Shown piece after piece: positions 40,257 to 48,533 of a stretch of 64,000 nt of DNA (position 1 is the stretch's first letter; the number at the start of each line of letters is the position of its first letter). The notes under the pieces were generated by a model that did not search any database, was not told where the DNA came from, and was given only the letters and a program-made list of their open reading frames with translations. The translations under genes and the position numbers were made by a program. Source of the DNA: Ruegeria sp. YS9 (GTDB lineage: Bacteria; Pseudomonadota; Alphaproteobacteria; Rhodobacterales; Rhodobacteraceae); contig NZ_CP102409.1 of NCBI RefSeq assembly GCF_024628725.1, forward strand, positions 1,459,001 through 1,523,000, given 5' to 3'.

Positions 40257-40294
40257 CTCAGTCACCCACCGGAATTGGCCGGTGCGTGACTGAG
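40257..40294 (+). promoter_or_regulatory. Long near-perfect hairpin downstream of the small exported protein gene
   Basis: CTCAGTCAC / GTGACTGAG plus CACCGG / CCGGTG interrupted by one C-C mismatch, with a 6-base AATTGG loop: 15 paired bases in 38. No T tract follows, so it may be a Rho-type 3' end, a processing site or a stabiliser separating livKGF-plus-small-genes from livHM. Confidence 0.6.
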
Positions 40295-40449
40295 CCAGGC
40301 CAAAATTGAATAGTCTTGCCTGCTTCCGGTTTTCTCGTGGAATTTTTTTCGCAACCAGCAGAAAAATATGACGCAAAACAGCGCAGGATACATTGTGCCT
40401 GCGCGGACCGTCATGCCATAAGACCGCACCCGGACAGTGAGAAGAAATA

Positions 40450-41460
40450 ATGGATCTACTCAACGCGCTTGTTGCGCTTGCGAATTTTGTGTTGGTGCCT
40501 GCGGTCGCTTATGGCAGCCAACTGGCGTTGGGCGCGCTTGGCGTGACCCTGATCTACGGCATTCTGCGATTTTCGAACTTTGCCCATGGCGACACAATGG
40601 CCTTTGGCGCGATGATCGCCGTGCTGGTCACATGGGGGTTGCAGGCCGCCGGGATCAGCTTTGGACCGTTGCCAACCGCCCTGCTCGCCCTGCCCTTTGC
40701 CATCCTGGGCTGTATCGTGCTGGTGCTGATCACCGACAGGCTGGTCTACAAATTCTACCGTGAACAGAAGGCGAAGCCCGTTATTCTGGTGATCGTCTCC
40801 ATGGGCGTGATGTTCATCATGAACGGCCTTGTCCGGTTCATCATCGGGCCAGACGACCAAAGGTTTTCGGACGGTGCCCGGTTCATTGTGTCGGCGCGCG
40901 ATTTCAAGGCGATGACCGGTCTGCGCGAGGGGCTGGCCATCAAGACGTCGCAAGGTATCACGGTGATCGTCGCCGTTGTTGCCGTGGCGCTGCTGTTCTG
41001 GTTTCTCAACAAAACGCGCACCGGCAAGTCGATGCGGGCCTATTCGGACAACGAGGATCTGGCGCTGTTGTCAGGCATCAACCCGGAACGTGTGGTGATG
41101 ATCACATGGATCATCGTTGCGGCGCTGGCCACAACTGCCGGCGTTCTTTACGGGCTGGACAAAAGCTTCAAACCCTTCGTCTATTTCCAGCTTCTGCTTC
41201 CAATCTTTGCCTCGGCCATCGTGGGTGGTTTGGGGAACCCACTGGGCGCCATCGCAGGCGGGTTTATAATCGCGTTTTCCGAGGTGACGATAACATACGC
41301 CTGGAAGAAGGTGCTGACCTATCTTGCGCCGGAAAACCTTGAGCCGTCAGGATTGGTGCAACTTCTCTCGACCGATTACAAATTCGCCGTCAGCTTTGTC
41401 ATCCTGCTGATCGTGCTTCTGTTCAAGCCCACGGGCCTTTTCAAGGGGAAAGCAGTATGA
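40450..41460 (+). CDS. livH: Branched-chain amino acid ABC transporter permease LivH
   Basis: A 336-residue inner-membrane permease with about eight hydrophobic segments and the LivH signature GVTLIYGILRFSNFAHGDTMAFGAM near 28-52, EDLALLSGINPERVVMITWI, and SAIVGGLGNPLGAIAGGF. GAGAAGAAATA precedes the ATG. Its stop overlaps the livM start as ATGA. It forms the channel with LivM for the livKGF proteins encoded upstream. Confidence 0.94.
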   Translation: MDLLNALVALANFVLVPAVAYGSQLALGALGVTLIYGILRFSNFAHGDTMAFGAMIAVLVTWGLQAAGISFGPLPTALLALPFAILGCIVLVLITDRLVYKFYREQKAKPVILVIVSMGVMFIMNGLVRFIIGPDDQRFSDGARFIVSARDFKAMTGLREGLAIKTSQGITVIVAVVAVALLFWFLNKTRTGKSMRAYSDNEDLALLSGINPERVVMITWIIVAALATTAGVLYGLDKSFKPFVYFQLLLPIFASAIVGGLGNPLGAIAGGFIIAFSEVTITYAWKKVLTYLAPENLEPSGLVQLLSTDYKFAVSFVILLIVLLFKPTGLFKGKAV

Positions 41461-42770
41461 CCGACGCTGTCAAAAATTCGCTGCTCTTCGCAATTGTCGG
41501 CGGCCTGATCCTGTTGACCGGTTTCACGCAAAGCTGGAATACCGCGATCCTGATCCTGAATATGGGGCTGATTTCCGCCATCATGGCAATCGGTGTAAAC
41601 CTGCAATGGGGTTTTGCCGGTCTGTTCAATGTGGGCGTCATGGGCTTTGTCGCCCTGGGCGGTCTGGCCGTCGTGCTGGTTTCAACACCGCCTACGCCCG
41701 GTGCGTGGGCTGCGGGCGGCTATGGTATCGTTCTGGCCTTGCTGCTGGGCGCCGCGACAGTGGTGGCGGCTGTTCTGGTTGCAACGAGAATACCGAAAGG
41801 TCGAGTGCAAACCCTCACCATCATCGCAGTTCTGGTCGTCGGCTTTTTCGTCTATCGCGCGGTTTTCGACCCCAGCATTTCAGCGGTCGAGGCAATCGAC
41901 CCGGCGATTTCCGGCAATATCGGAGGTCTTAACCTACCCGTTCTGCTGGCCTGGCCGGCGGGCGGTTTGCTGGCGGCGGGCGCTGCGTGGCTGATCGGTA
42001 AAACGGCGCTGGGCCTTCGTTCGGATTATCTGGCGATTGCCACATTGGGTATCGCCGAAATCATCATTGCAGTCATGAAAAACGAAGACTGGCTGGCCCG
42101 GGGCGTCAAGAACGTCTACGGCATCCCACGCCCGTCCCCTGTTGTGGGCTACGAAGTGGATTTGCAGAACGACCCGGCCTTTCTTGCGCGGGCTGAATGG
42201 TTGGGATTGGATCCCGTCACCGCGTCCACCCTTTCGGTCAAACTCGGTTATTCGCTGCTGTTCATGATCGTGCTTCTGGTGCTGCTCTGGATGGCTCAGA
42301 TGGCGCTGAAAAGCCCGTGGGGCCGGATGATGCGCGCAATCCGTGACAATGAAGTCGCGGCCGAGGCCATGGGCAAGGATGTCACCCGTCGTCATCTGCA
42401 AATCTTCGTACTTGGTTCGGCCGTTTGCGGTATCGCTGGTGCAATGATGACAACGCTGGACGGCCAGCTGACGCCAAGCGCCTACCAACCGCTGCGCTTT
42501 ACCTTTCTGGTCTGGGTGATGGTGATCGTGGGTGGTTCGGGCAACAACTTCGGGGCCGTTCTGGGTGCATTCCTGATCTGGTTCCTGTGGGTTCAGGTTG
42601 AACCGATCGGGTTGTGGCTGATGAATGTCGTTACCGCGGGCATGCCGGACGGAAGCGCACTGAAAGCCCACCTGTTGGACAGTGCTGCACATATGCGTCT
42701 GTTTACGATGGGTCTGATCTTGTTGATTGTTCTCAGATTCAGCCCAAGAGGGCTGATCCCCGAGAAATAG
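41457..42770 (+). CDS. livM: Branched-chain amino acid ABC transporter permease LivM
   Basis: A 437-residue permease. It has the LivM motif GLISAIMAIGVNLQWGFAGLFNVGVMGFVALGG near 38-70, SDYLAIATLGIAEII, and the cytoplasmic EAA-like loop RMMRAIRDNEVAAEAMGKDV near 290-310. Longer than the typical ~320-residue LivM. The extra residues lie between the first helices (about 105-165). Coupled to livH through ATGA and followed by a terminator. Confidence 0.94.
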   Translation: MTDAVKNSLLFAIVGGLILLTGFTQSWNTAILILNMGLISAIMAIGVNLQWGFAGLFNVGVMGFVALGGLAVVLVSTPPTPGAWAAGGYGIVLALLLGAATVVAAVLVATRIPKGRVQTLTIIAVLVVGFFVYRAVFDPSISAVEAIDPAISGNIGGLNLPVLLAWPAGGLLAAGAAWLIGKTALGLRSDYLAIATLGIAEIIIAVMKNEDWLARGVKNVYGIPRPSPVVGYEVDLQNDPAFLARAEWLGLDPVTASTLSVKLGYSLLFMIVLLVLLWMAQMALKSPWGRMMRAIRDNEVAAEAMGKDVTRRHLQIFVLGSAVCGIAGAMMTTLDGQLTPSAYQPLRFTFLVWVMVIVGGSGNNFGAVLGAFLIWFLWVQVEPIGLWLMNVVTAGMPDGSALKAHLLDSAAHMRLFTMGLILLIVLRFSPRGLIPEK

Positions 42771-42793
42771 ATCGCTTCCCCCTTCAATAAGCG

Positions 42794-42825
42794 AAACCGT
42801 GCCTTTACTTCGGCACGGTTTCTTG
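42794..42825 (+). terminator. Rho-independent terminator of livHM
   Basis: AAACCGTGCC / GGCACGGTTT stem with an 8-base loop, then TTCTTGATTCTT. Confidence 0.8.
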
Positions 42826-42951
42826 ATTCTTAACGATTTTCTGAATAAACGGACCCACCGCAGTGTTTTCTTTTTGCGGTATGTTGCCGGCACTCACACC
42901 CGTCTACACCGATCTGTAACGATCACTCACACGTTTTGAAAAGAGTCAAAA

Positions 42952-43206
42952 ATGAAAGCACCACGGTTCAAGACACTGCTTCTGTTTCCGGTTGTTGCCA
43001 TCGTAACATCCGCCTGTATTCCGTCTCCGGAAGACCTTGAGACGACCCCCGTCAAGGTCCAGACGCCCAAGGGTGTCGTAACCTGTCAGCTGTATCGTCA
43101 CGATCGGGTGACCTGGGACCGGGCGATTGACCTGCCAGCTACGAAAATGTCCGTGTCAGAGGCTGACGCCTATTGCCGTCAGGAAGGCCAGCGCCGTCTG
43201 AAGTGA
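42952..43206 (+). CDS. Small lipoprotein of unknown function
   Basis: An 84-residue protein whose N-terminus (LLLFPVVAIVTSACIPSP) has a lipobox with Cys22, so a lipid-anchored outer or inner membrane protein. The short mature domain (GVVTCQLYRHDRVTWDRAI, MSVSEADAYCRQEGQRR) has two further Cys. Single gene between livM and the ATPase gene on the opposite strand. No family recognised. Confidence 0.75.
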   Translation: MKAPRFKTLLLFPVVAIVTSACIPSPEDLETTPVKVQTPKGVVTCQLYRHDRVTWDRAIDLPATKMSVSEADAYCRQEGQRRLK

Positions 43207-43238
43207 ACATTACGGCGCCCGTGATGGGCGCCGTTCCG

Positions 43239-44786
43239 TCATCTGTTGCGGAACAAACCGCCAAGAATACCACGAACGATCCGGCGTCCGGTCGTTCCCT
43301 TCAATTCCTTGATCACCGCGTCGGTCATCGCCGATGCAAACGTGTCTTTCCGGCGCTGCACCCGGGACGAGGATCTGCCGACCCGGCTTCCCGAATATCT
43401 GCGAGCCGAAGAATACTCTCGCTCCATCGGTGATTGTGCCTCCAGCACTTCATCGGCCTCTGCCTGTTCAGCGGCCTTGGCGGCAGCCTCAGCCCGGGCC
43501 TGAAGGATTTCAAAGGCAGATTGTCGATCAATACCATTGTCATATTTCGACGCCATCGGAGAGGCATCGAGAATGGCCCGCCGCTGGGCATCGGAAATAG
43601 GCCCCAACTGGGACCCCGGCGGACGAATCAATGTGCGCTCGACGATTCCGGGAACGCCTTTTTTCTGAAGCATCGACGTGACAGCCTCACCGACGCCCAC
43701 CTCGCGGATTGCGGCTTCGGTGTCGAAGGCGGGGTTTTCGCGATAGGTTTCCGCCGCCAGACGCAGGTTCTTTCGGTCACGCGCCGTGAACGCCCGCAAA
43801 GCGTGCTGAACGCGATTGCCCAACTGTCCCAGAATATCCTCGGGTATATCGGCGGGATTCTGGGTGATGAAATAGACCCCCACCCCTTTGGACCGGATCA
43901 GGCGGGCAACCTGTTCGACCTTGTCCACCAGCACTTTCGGAGCGCCGTCAAACAGCAGATGCGCCTCGTCGAAGAAGAACACCAGCTTGGGTTTTTCAGG
44001 ATCACCGACTTCGGGAAGCTCTTCAAACAATTCGCTCAGCAGCCACAGCAGGAACGTCGCATATAGCCGTGGCGCGGCCATCAGTTTGTCCGAGGCAAGG
44101 ATGTTCACCATCCCCTGCCCGTTTTCATCGGTGCGCATCAGATCGGACAGATCCAGCGCGGGTTCGCCAAACAGCTTTGTTCCACCCTGGTTTTCCAACA
44201 CCAGCAAACGCCGCTGGATCGCACCGACCGAAGATGTCGATACATTGCCATATCGCAATGAAAGCTGGGCCCGGTTCTCGCCGATCCAGACCAGCAGCGC
44301 CTGAAGATCCTTGAGATCCAGAAGCGGCATTCCCTCTTCATCGGCCACGCGGAACGCGATGTTCAAAATACCTTCCTGCGCTTCGCTCAATTCCATCAAC
44401 CGGGACAGCAGCAAAGGGCCCATTTCAGTGACCGTCGTCCGCACCGGATGGCCCTGTTCGCCAAAAAGATCCCAGAACGCAACCGGACAGGCAGAATAGG
44501 AAAAATCGTCGAACCCAATGCGTTTGGCACGATCCATAAATGCCTGATGCAGTTTGTGCGCGTCGCTTCCGGGCAAAGCCAGGCCCGACAGATCACCTTT
44601 GACATCGGACAAAAACACCGGAACCCCGGCTTGGGAAAAGCCTTCCGCGAGGATTTGCAAAGTTACGGTCTTACCGGTCCCGGTGGCGCCGGCAATCAGC
44701 CCGTGGCGGTTCGCATATTTCAGCGCCAGTTCCTGCGGTTGGCCATAGCCTTCGCCTCCGCCACCCAAAAATACATTCTTGCCCAT
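43239..44786 (-). CDS. HerA-like / DUF853 family ATPase
   Basis: A 515-residue FtsK/HerA-superfamily P-loop ATPase of the DUF853 group. It has the N-terminal barrel-like [20 protein letters not shown], Walker [10 protein letters not shown] near 37, Walker [16 protein letters not shown] near 250, sensor region [29 protein letters not shown] and an arginine-rich C-terminus. Family members are widespread and poorly characterised. HerA itself is a DNA-translocating motor working with a NurA nuclease in archaea. No nuclease gene is adjacent here, so a defence role is not indicated. Confidence 0.9.
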   Translation of the reverse strand: MGKNVFLGGGGEGYGQPQELALKYANRHGLIAGATGTGKTVTLQILAEGFSQAGVPVFLSDVKGDLSGLALPGSDAHKLHQAFMDRAKRIGFDDFSYSACPVAFWDLFGEQGHPVRTTVTEMGPLLLSRLMELSEAQEGILNIAFRVADEEGMPLLDLKDLQALLVWIGENRAQLSLRYGNVSTSSVGAIQRRLLVLENQGGTKLFGEPALDLSDLMRTDENGQGMVNILASDKLMAAPRLYATFLLWLLSELFEELPEVGDPEKPKLVFFFDEAHLLFDGAPKVLVDKVEQVARLIRSKGVGVYFITQNPADIPEDILGQLGNRVQHALRAFTARDRKNLRLAAETYRENPAFDTEAAIREVGVGEAVTSMLQKKGVPGIVERTLIRPPGSQLGPISDAQRRAILDASPMASKYDNGIDRQSAFEILQARAEAAAKAAEQAEADEVLEAQSPMEREYSSARRYSGSRVGRSSSRVQRRKDTFASAMTDAVIKELKGTTGRRIVRGILGGLFRNR

Positions 44787-44837
44787 TAACACTGCCTTAT
44801 GTTTCACCGATCCGTGACCAGCATACAAAGTTAACCT

Positions 44838-44933
44838 TTGACTGCGATAGTCAATTTGCCCCGCGTTTGTTTCCCTCACGTGGGGCAGACTTCCTCCCTG
44901 TCGACTGGCCGTGCCTTCGGGCACGGCTTTTTT
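44838..44933 (+). ncRNA. Candidate small RNA 1, ending in a strong terminator
   Basis: A plus-strand intrinsic terminator (GCCGTGCC-TTCG-GGCACGGC-TTTTTT, 44908-44933) with no plus-strand gene for 1.7 kb upstream. Before it come a hairpin (GCCCCGCG...CGTGGGGC, 44858-44886) and a C/U-rich single strand CUUCCUCCCUG (44890-44900) complementary to ribosome-binding sequences. The 5' end is uncertain. I place it near the TTGACT-GCGAT-AGTCAA inverted repeat at 44838-44854. No clean promoter is seen. Confidence 0.4.
44908..44933 (+). terminator. Intrinsic terminator with TTCG tetraloop, no upstream gene
   Basis: An 8-bp perfect GC-rich stem closed by TTCG and followed by six T, reading on the plus strand while the neighbouring ATPase gene is on the minus strand. 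Confidence 0.88.
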
Positions 44934-44991
44934 GCAGGTTCAAAAATGGTTTCAAAGCTCTGACCGCAGTATTAAAATTTGAGGATAGCTG

Positions 44992-45020
44992 TTGACCCGT
45001 CTGCGACCCTCTCGTAGGGT
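44992..45020 (+). promoter_or_regulatory. Sigma-70-type promoter of candidate small RNA 2
   Basis: TTGACC at 44992-44997, a 17-base spacer, and TAGGGT at 45015-45020. Predicted start near 45027. It stands just after the first terminator and 72 bases before the end of the second. Confidence 0.65.
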
Positions 45021-45026
45021 TTGCGC

Positions 45027-45098
45027 ATAAATAAGTCGGCCAGTCCGACGGGGAGAACCTTTTGGAGAAGAGAGCTGGTTTATACAGCTCTCTTTTTC
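45027..45098 (+). ncRNA. Candidate small RNA 2 (promoter, hairpin, linker, terminator)
   Basis: A compact ~72-base unit. After the promoter come a 5-bp hairpin (GTCGG-CCAGT-CCGAC, 45035-45049), an unpaired purine-rich linker GGGGAGAACCTTTTGGAGA, and an intrinsic terminator (AGAGAGCTG / CAGCTCTCT, 45069-45093) with a T run. No open frame lies inside. It may be an independent trans-acting RNA, or a leader whose terminator limits transcription into the IalB-like gene starting at 45235. Confidence 0.62.
45069..45098 (+). terminator. Intrinsic terminator of candidate small RNA 2
   Basis: A 9-bp stem AGAGAGCTG / CAGCTCTCT with a 7-base loop, followed by TTTTTCT. Confidence 0.88.
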
Positions 45099-45234
45099 TG
45101 TCTCAGTGCAGGTCGTTTCTGGTGTTCTGGCAAGAATCCGTTCACGTTCAGACCTGCCGTTCTGTTAGTGCCTGACATCAATTCAGAAGAGTGTTAAACG
45201 AAGCAAAAAGCTCAAGCATCAAATCGAGGCACTC

Positions 45235-45843
45235 ATGATCAAGCAACTTCTAACCGCAAATGCAATGGCCGTCGCCTTTCTAAGCAGCGCAGTCTACGCC
45301 CAGGAGGCCAACGACGAAAGCCAGCAGCAGGACGAGTCGGCCCAAACCGAAGCTGCACAGGAACTGGATCTGGGAGAAACCGGCCCACGTATAGGCGAAC
45401 AATACGTCAAAGAAACAAGTGGTGCCTGGAGCATAACCTGTCTACGGACCGAAGAGGGCGATGATCCTTGCCTGCTGCGTCAAGTTCTTTCCGGTGCCGA
45501 AGGCCAGCCGATTGCGGAAATCTCGATAAACAAGCTTCCCGAAGGTACAGAGGCCGTTGCCGGAGCTAGGTTGACTGTGCCGCTGGAGACCATGCTGCAA
45601 GCGCAAATTGCTGTGTCCATAGACGGCGCACCGGGCAAAAGATACAACTATCATCACTGCAACCCGGTAGGCTGCGTCGCGCAATTGGGCTTTACGCAAG
45701 GCGATATAGACGCCATGAAAGCAGGCAGTAAGGCAACGATTTCGCTGGTGTCCATTCTGGCCCCCAGCCAACTGTTGCAAATCGAAATGTCGCTGGATGG
45801 ATTCACCAGTGGTTACGACCAGTTGGAAGTCCTGCAAAACTGA
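45235..45843 (+). CDS. Invasion-associated locus B (IalB) family exported protein
   Basis: A 202-residue periplasmic protein. The signal peptide ends near AVYAQEANDE, and an acidic Gln/Glu-rich stretch runs to about residue 60. The IalB-like beta domain follows, with WSITCLRTEEGDDPCLLRQ, YNYHHCNPVGCVAQLGF and a C-terminal LLQIEMSLDGF. Four Cys form the pattern C-x9-C...C-x4-C typical of the family. The name comes from Bartonella. In free-living alphaproteobacteria the role is unknown. Preceded by the two small-RNA-like units and followed by a terminator. Confidence 0.85.
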   Translation: MIKQLLTANAMAVAFLSSAVYAQEANDESQQQDESAQTEAAQELDLGETGPRIGEQYVKETSGAWSITCLRTEEGDDPCLLRQVLSGAEGQPIAEISINKLPEGTEAVAGARLTVPLETMLQAQIAVSIDGAPGKRYNYHHCNPVGCVAQLGFTQGDIDAMKAGSKATISLVSILAPSQLLQIEMSLDGFTSGYDQLEVLQN

Positions 45844-45856
45844 CACATCGCAGACA

Positions 45857-45886
45857 AAGGCCGCTCTGAATGCGGCGGCCTTGTTT
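45857..45886 (+). terminator. Terminator of the IalB-like gene
   Basis: AAGGCCGC / GCGGCCTT stem with a 10-base loop, then GTTTT. Confidence 0.75.
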
Positions 45887-45899
45887 TGAGCGTTGTTCT

Positions 45900-47108
45900 T
45901 TAAACTCGCTTCAGCGCCAAAACCGCGTTCAGCCCGCCAAAGGCAAAGGCATTGCTGAGCGCGACGTCGACTTTGGCTTCCCGAGCTTCGTTCGGCACAA
46001 CATCAAGTGCGCATTCCGGATCCGGTTCCTCGTATCCTATGGTGGGTGCAATCACTCCGTCCCGCAGCGCCATGATACATGCCAACAGTTCCACCGCACC
46101 GGTTCCGCCAATCAAGTGACCATGCATGGATTTGGTCGACGATATCATCAGATCGTCGGCATGGGGTCCAAATACATCTGCCACTGCGGCACATTCGGTT
46201 TTGTCATTCGCTGCCGTTCCGGTGCCATGCGCGTTGATGTAGCCCACATCGCTGGCATTCAACCTGGCATCGGCCAAAGCACCTGACATGGCCCGCGAAG
46301 CCCCTTGTTTGCTGGGCATCACGATATCGGCCGCGTCTGACGACATAGCGAAACCGACGACTTCGCACATTATCTCGGCGCCCCGGGCACGGGCGTGTTC
46401 GTATTCTTCGAAAACAAAGATACCGGCCCCTTCCCCCTGTACCATTCCGTTGCGGTTGGCACTGAACGGTCGGCATGCGTCCTTCGACATCACGCGCAGC
46501 CCTTCCCAGGCTTTGACGCCACCGAAACACAACATGGATTCGGACCCGCCAGTGATCATGACCGGGGCCATACCGCTGCGGACCATCTGAAAGGCCTGAG
46601 CCATGGCATGGTTCGAAGACGCACAGGCGGTCGACACGGTGAAGCTGGGGCCCTTGAGGTTGTGTTCCATGGAAACATGGCTGGCCGCCGCGTTGTTCAT
46701 GAGTTTTGGAACAACAAACGGGTGTACCCTGTTCTTGCCATCCTCATAGACCGATCGGTAATTGTCGTCCCAGGTCGACACGCCACCCCCGGCGGTCCCC
46801 AGGACAACACCTGACTTTGCAGCAAGCTCTCCGTGAAACTCGATGCCGGACTGGTCAATGGCCTCTTTGGCGGCGGTCAGAGTGAACTGGGTGAACCGGT
46901 CATACAGCGACATCTGTTGACGGTTGAACCGCCCTTCGGCCTCAAAGTCACGAACCTGCCCGCCGATCTTGATGGCCAACCGGTCAACGTCCCGGAACTT
47001 CAGTTCCGAGATCCCACAGCGACCTTCTCGCATGGCTTCCAGCGTGTCAGGAACCGAATGGCCCAGTGAATTGATCGTACCTGCGCCGGTAATGACAACA
47101 CGTTTCAT
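45900..47108 (-). CDS. Beta-ketoacyl-ACP synthase (FabF-like)
   Basis: A 402-residue condensing enzyme with the Cys-His-His triad of KAS II: Cys162 in VSTACASSNHAMA, His in NAHGTGTAANDKTE and His in SMHGHLIGGTGAVE. Condenses malonyl-ACP with acyl-ACP in chain elongation. It follows a dedicated ACP gene and lpxD rather than the fabD-fabG-acpP cluster, so it probably makes a special acyl chain, for example for the outer-membrane lipid, and is not the housekeeping FabF. Last gene of the operon. Confidence 0.92.
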   Translation of the reverse strand: MKRVVITGAGTINSLGHSVPDTLEAMREGRCGISELKFRDVDRLAIKIGGQVRDFEAEGRFNRQQMSLYDRFTQFTLTAAKEAIDQSGIEFHGELAAKSGVVLGTAGGGVSTWDDNYRSVYEDGKNRVHPFVVPKLMNNAAASHVSMEHNLKGPSFTVSTACASSNHAMAQAFQMVRSGMAPVMITGGSESMLCFGGVKAWEGLRVMSKDACRPFSANRNGMVQGEGAGIFVFEEYEHARARGAEIMCEVVGFAMSSDAADIVMPSKQGASRAMSGALADARLNASDVGYINAHGTGTAANDKTECAAVADVFGPHADDLMISSTKSMHGHLIGGTGAVELLACIMALRDGVIAPTIGYEEPDPECALDVVPNEAREAKVDVALSNAFAFGGLNAVLALKRV

Positions 47109-47117
47109 GAGCGTTTG

Positions 47118-47375
47118 TCAGACCTTTTCCGACACGAGCTTTTCGATCCCGGCAATGATCGCAGCAACATTCGAGATATCAAAATCGTTGGCCTCGGGTT
47201 CATTGGCGTTGAACGGAATTGAAATGTCGAACTCTTCCTCGATGGCGAATATGCTTTCGACCAGACCAAGGCTGTCGATTCCCAGATCTTCCAGCGTGCT
47301 TTCGGGCGTCACGTCCGATGGCTCCAGCACGGCCTGCTCTGCAATGATTGCGATGACGCGGTCGCTGATGCTCAT
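47118..47375 (-). CDS. Acyl carrier protein (specialised)
   Basis: An 85-residue ACP with phosphopantetheine attachment at Ser35 in LEDLGIDSLGLVESI. Acidic helical protein with an extended C-terminus (EANDFDISNVAAIIAGIEKLV) compared with the ~77-residue housekeeping AcpP. Flanked by lpxD upstream and the ketosynthase downstream, nine bases apart, so it most likely serves that synthase. It is not an obvious match to rhizobial AcpXL by the residues I can compare. Confidence 0.92.
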   Translation of the reverse strand: MSISDRVIAIIAEQAVLEPSDVTPESTLEDLGIDSLGLVESIFAIEEEFDISIPFNANEPEANDFDISNVAAIIAGIEKLVSEKV

Positions 47376-47407
47376 GTCGATCCCCTGATTTTCAGTTTGA
47401 CGATGAT

Positions 47408-48499
47408 TTAATCGCTTGGGGTCTGTTTGAAAACAGCCTTTTTCAATGCCTCAACGTCGCGTGCCATGCGGGGCAGTCGCCGCTGCGCCTTGTAGACATC
47501 GGTATGGGTCTCCATTTTGATGCCCGGATACCCCATGATGACGCGCCCGGCGGGCACATTTGACAGAATCTTCGTGCCCCCGCCCGAAATGACGCCGTCC
47601 CCTATGAAAATATTGTCGACCACTCCGGTCTGACCACCCAGAACAACGTTGTTGCCGATCTCGACCGAGCCGGACACACCCGTCTGACCGCACAGCAGAC
47701 AATCCTGCCCGACGCGGGTGTTGTGCCCGACATGGACCAGATTATCCAGCTTGGTGCCGTCACCGATCCGCGTGTTGCGGATGGTTCCATTGTCGACGGT
47801 GCAATTGGCGCCAACCTCGACATCGTCCCCGATCTCAACCGCGCCCAAAGAATGGATGCGAAGCCAGCTTTGGGCCTTGGCGCCGCCCTGGTCGCCCAAC
47901 GTTTTTCGGGCGTTCTCGGCGCCAGAGACCTCGGGCGTTACGAAACTAAATCCGTCACCGCCAATCCTTGCGCCGGGCTGCGCGATGAACCGATCCCCGA
48001 TTTGGGCCCGCGCGCCAATGCTGACCATCTCCCGCAGCAGGGCCTGTTCGCCCAGAACGGCGTCGATACCCACCACGCAGTGTGCTCCGATGACCGAGCC
48101 CGAACCAATTCGCGCCCGCGCACCAACAACGGTCAGCGGTCCTATGGCCACGTCAGATCCGATTTCAGCCGTTGGATCGATTACCGCGGAAGGGTGAATG
48201 CCCGGTTCAATCCCTTGCCCGCGATCCAGCATTGCGGTGATCCCCGCCATCGCCATGCGCGGACGTTTCACGAAAACGGCCGCCCGCAAGCCCATGGCCT
48301 GCCAATCCGCGCCTTCCCATAGAACGGCGGCGCGCGCGTCCCCTTTCGAAAGCGCTTCGGCGTATTTCGGAGACATGGCCATTGCCAGATCGGTTGGGCC
48401 GGCATCGCCCGGTTCGGCCGCCCGCACGATCGTCAGGCCGCCATCACCTTGGCACTCGGCACCCAAAGCGTCGGCGATTTGCTGAATGGTAAACTGCAT
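47408..48499 (-). CDS. lpxD: UDP-3-O-acylglucosamine N-acyltransferase LpxD
   Basis: The third step of lipid A synthesis, N-acylation of UDP-3-O-acylglucosamine with a 3-hydroxyacyl chain from ACP. 363 residues. The N-terminal uridine-binding domain is MQFTIQQIADALGAECQGDG, followed by a left-handed beta helix of hexapeptide repeats (IDPTAEIGSDVAIGPLTVVG). The catalytic His region is DNLVHVGHNTRVGQDC, and a C-terminal helix ends KKAVFKQTPSD. AAGGAAG precedes the ATG at 48499. Sits 35 bases after the L,D-transpeptidase gene. Confidence 0.95.
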   Translation of the reverse strand: MQFTIQQIADALGAECQGDGGLTIVRAAEPGDAGPTDLAMAMSPKYAEALSKGDARAAVLWEGADWQAMGLRAAVFVKRPRMAMAGITAMLDRGQGIEPGIHPSAVIDPTAEIGSDVAIGPLTVVGARARIGSGSVIGAHCVVGIDAVLGEQALLREMVSIGARAQIGDRFIAQPGARIGGDGFSFVTPEVSGAENARKTLGDQGGAKAQSWLRIHSLGAVEIGDDVEVGANCTVDNGTIRNTRIGDGTKLDNLVHVGHNTRVGQDCLLCGQTGVSGSVEIGNNVVLGGQTGVVDNIFIGDGVISGGGTKILSNVPAGRVIMGYPGIKMETHTDVYKAQRRLPRMARDVEALKKAVFKQTPSD

Positions 48500-48533
48500 C
48501 TCGGGCTTCCTTTTGGCAGGATTTGCCCTGTGC

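Noticed and set aside
43239..44786. HerA-like ATPase as part of an antiphage or NurA-HerA system
   Set aside because: It belongs to the DUF853 group and has no adjacent nuclease, SIR2 or DUF4297-type partner. The neighbours are a lipoprotein and an IalB-like protein.
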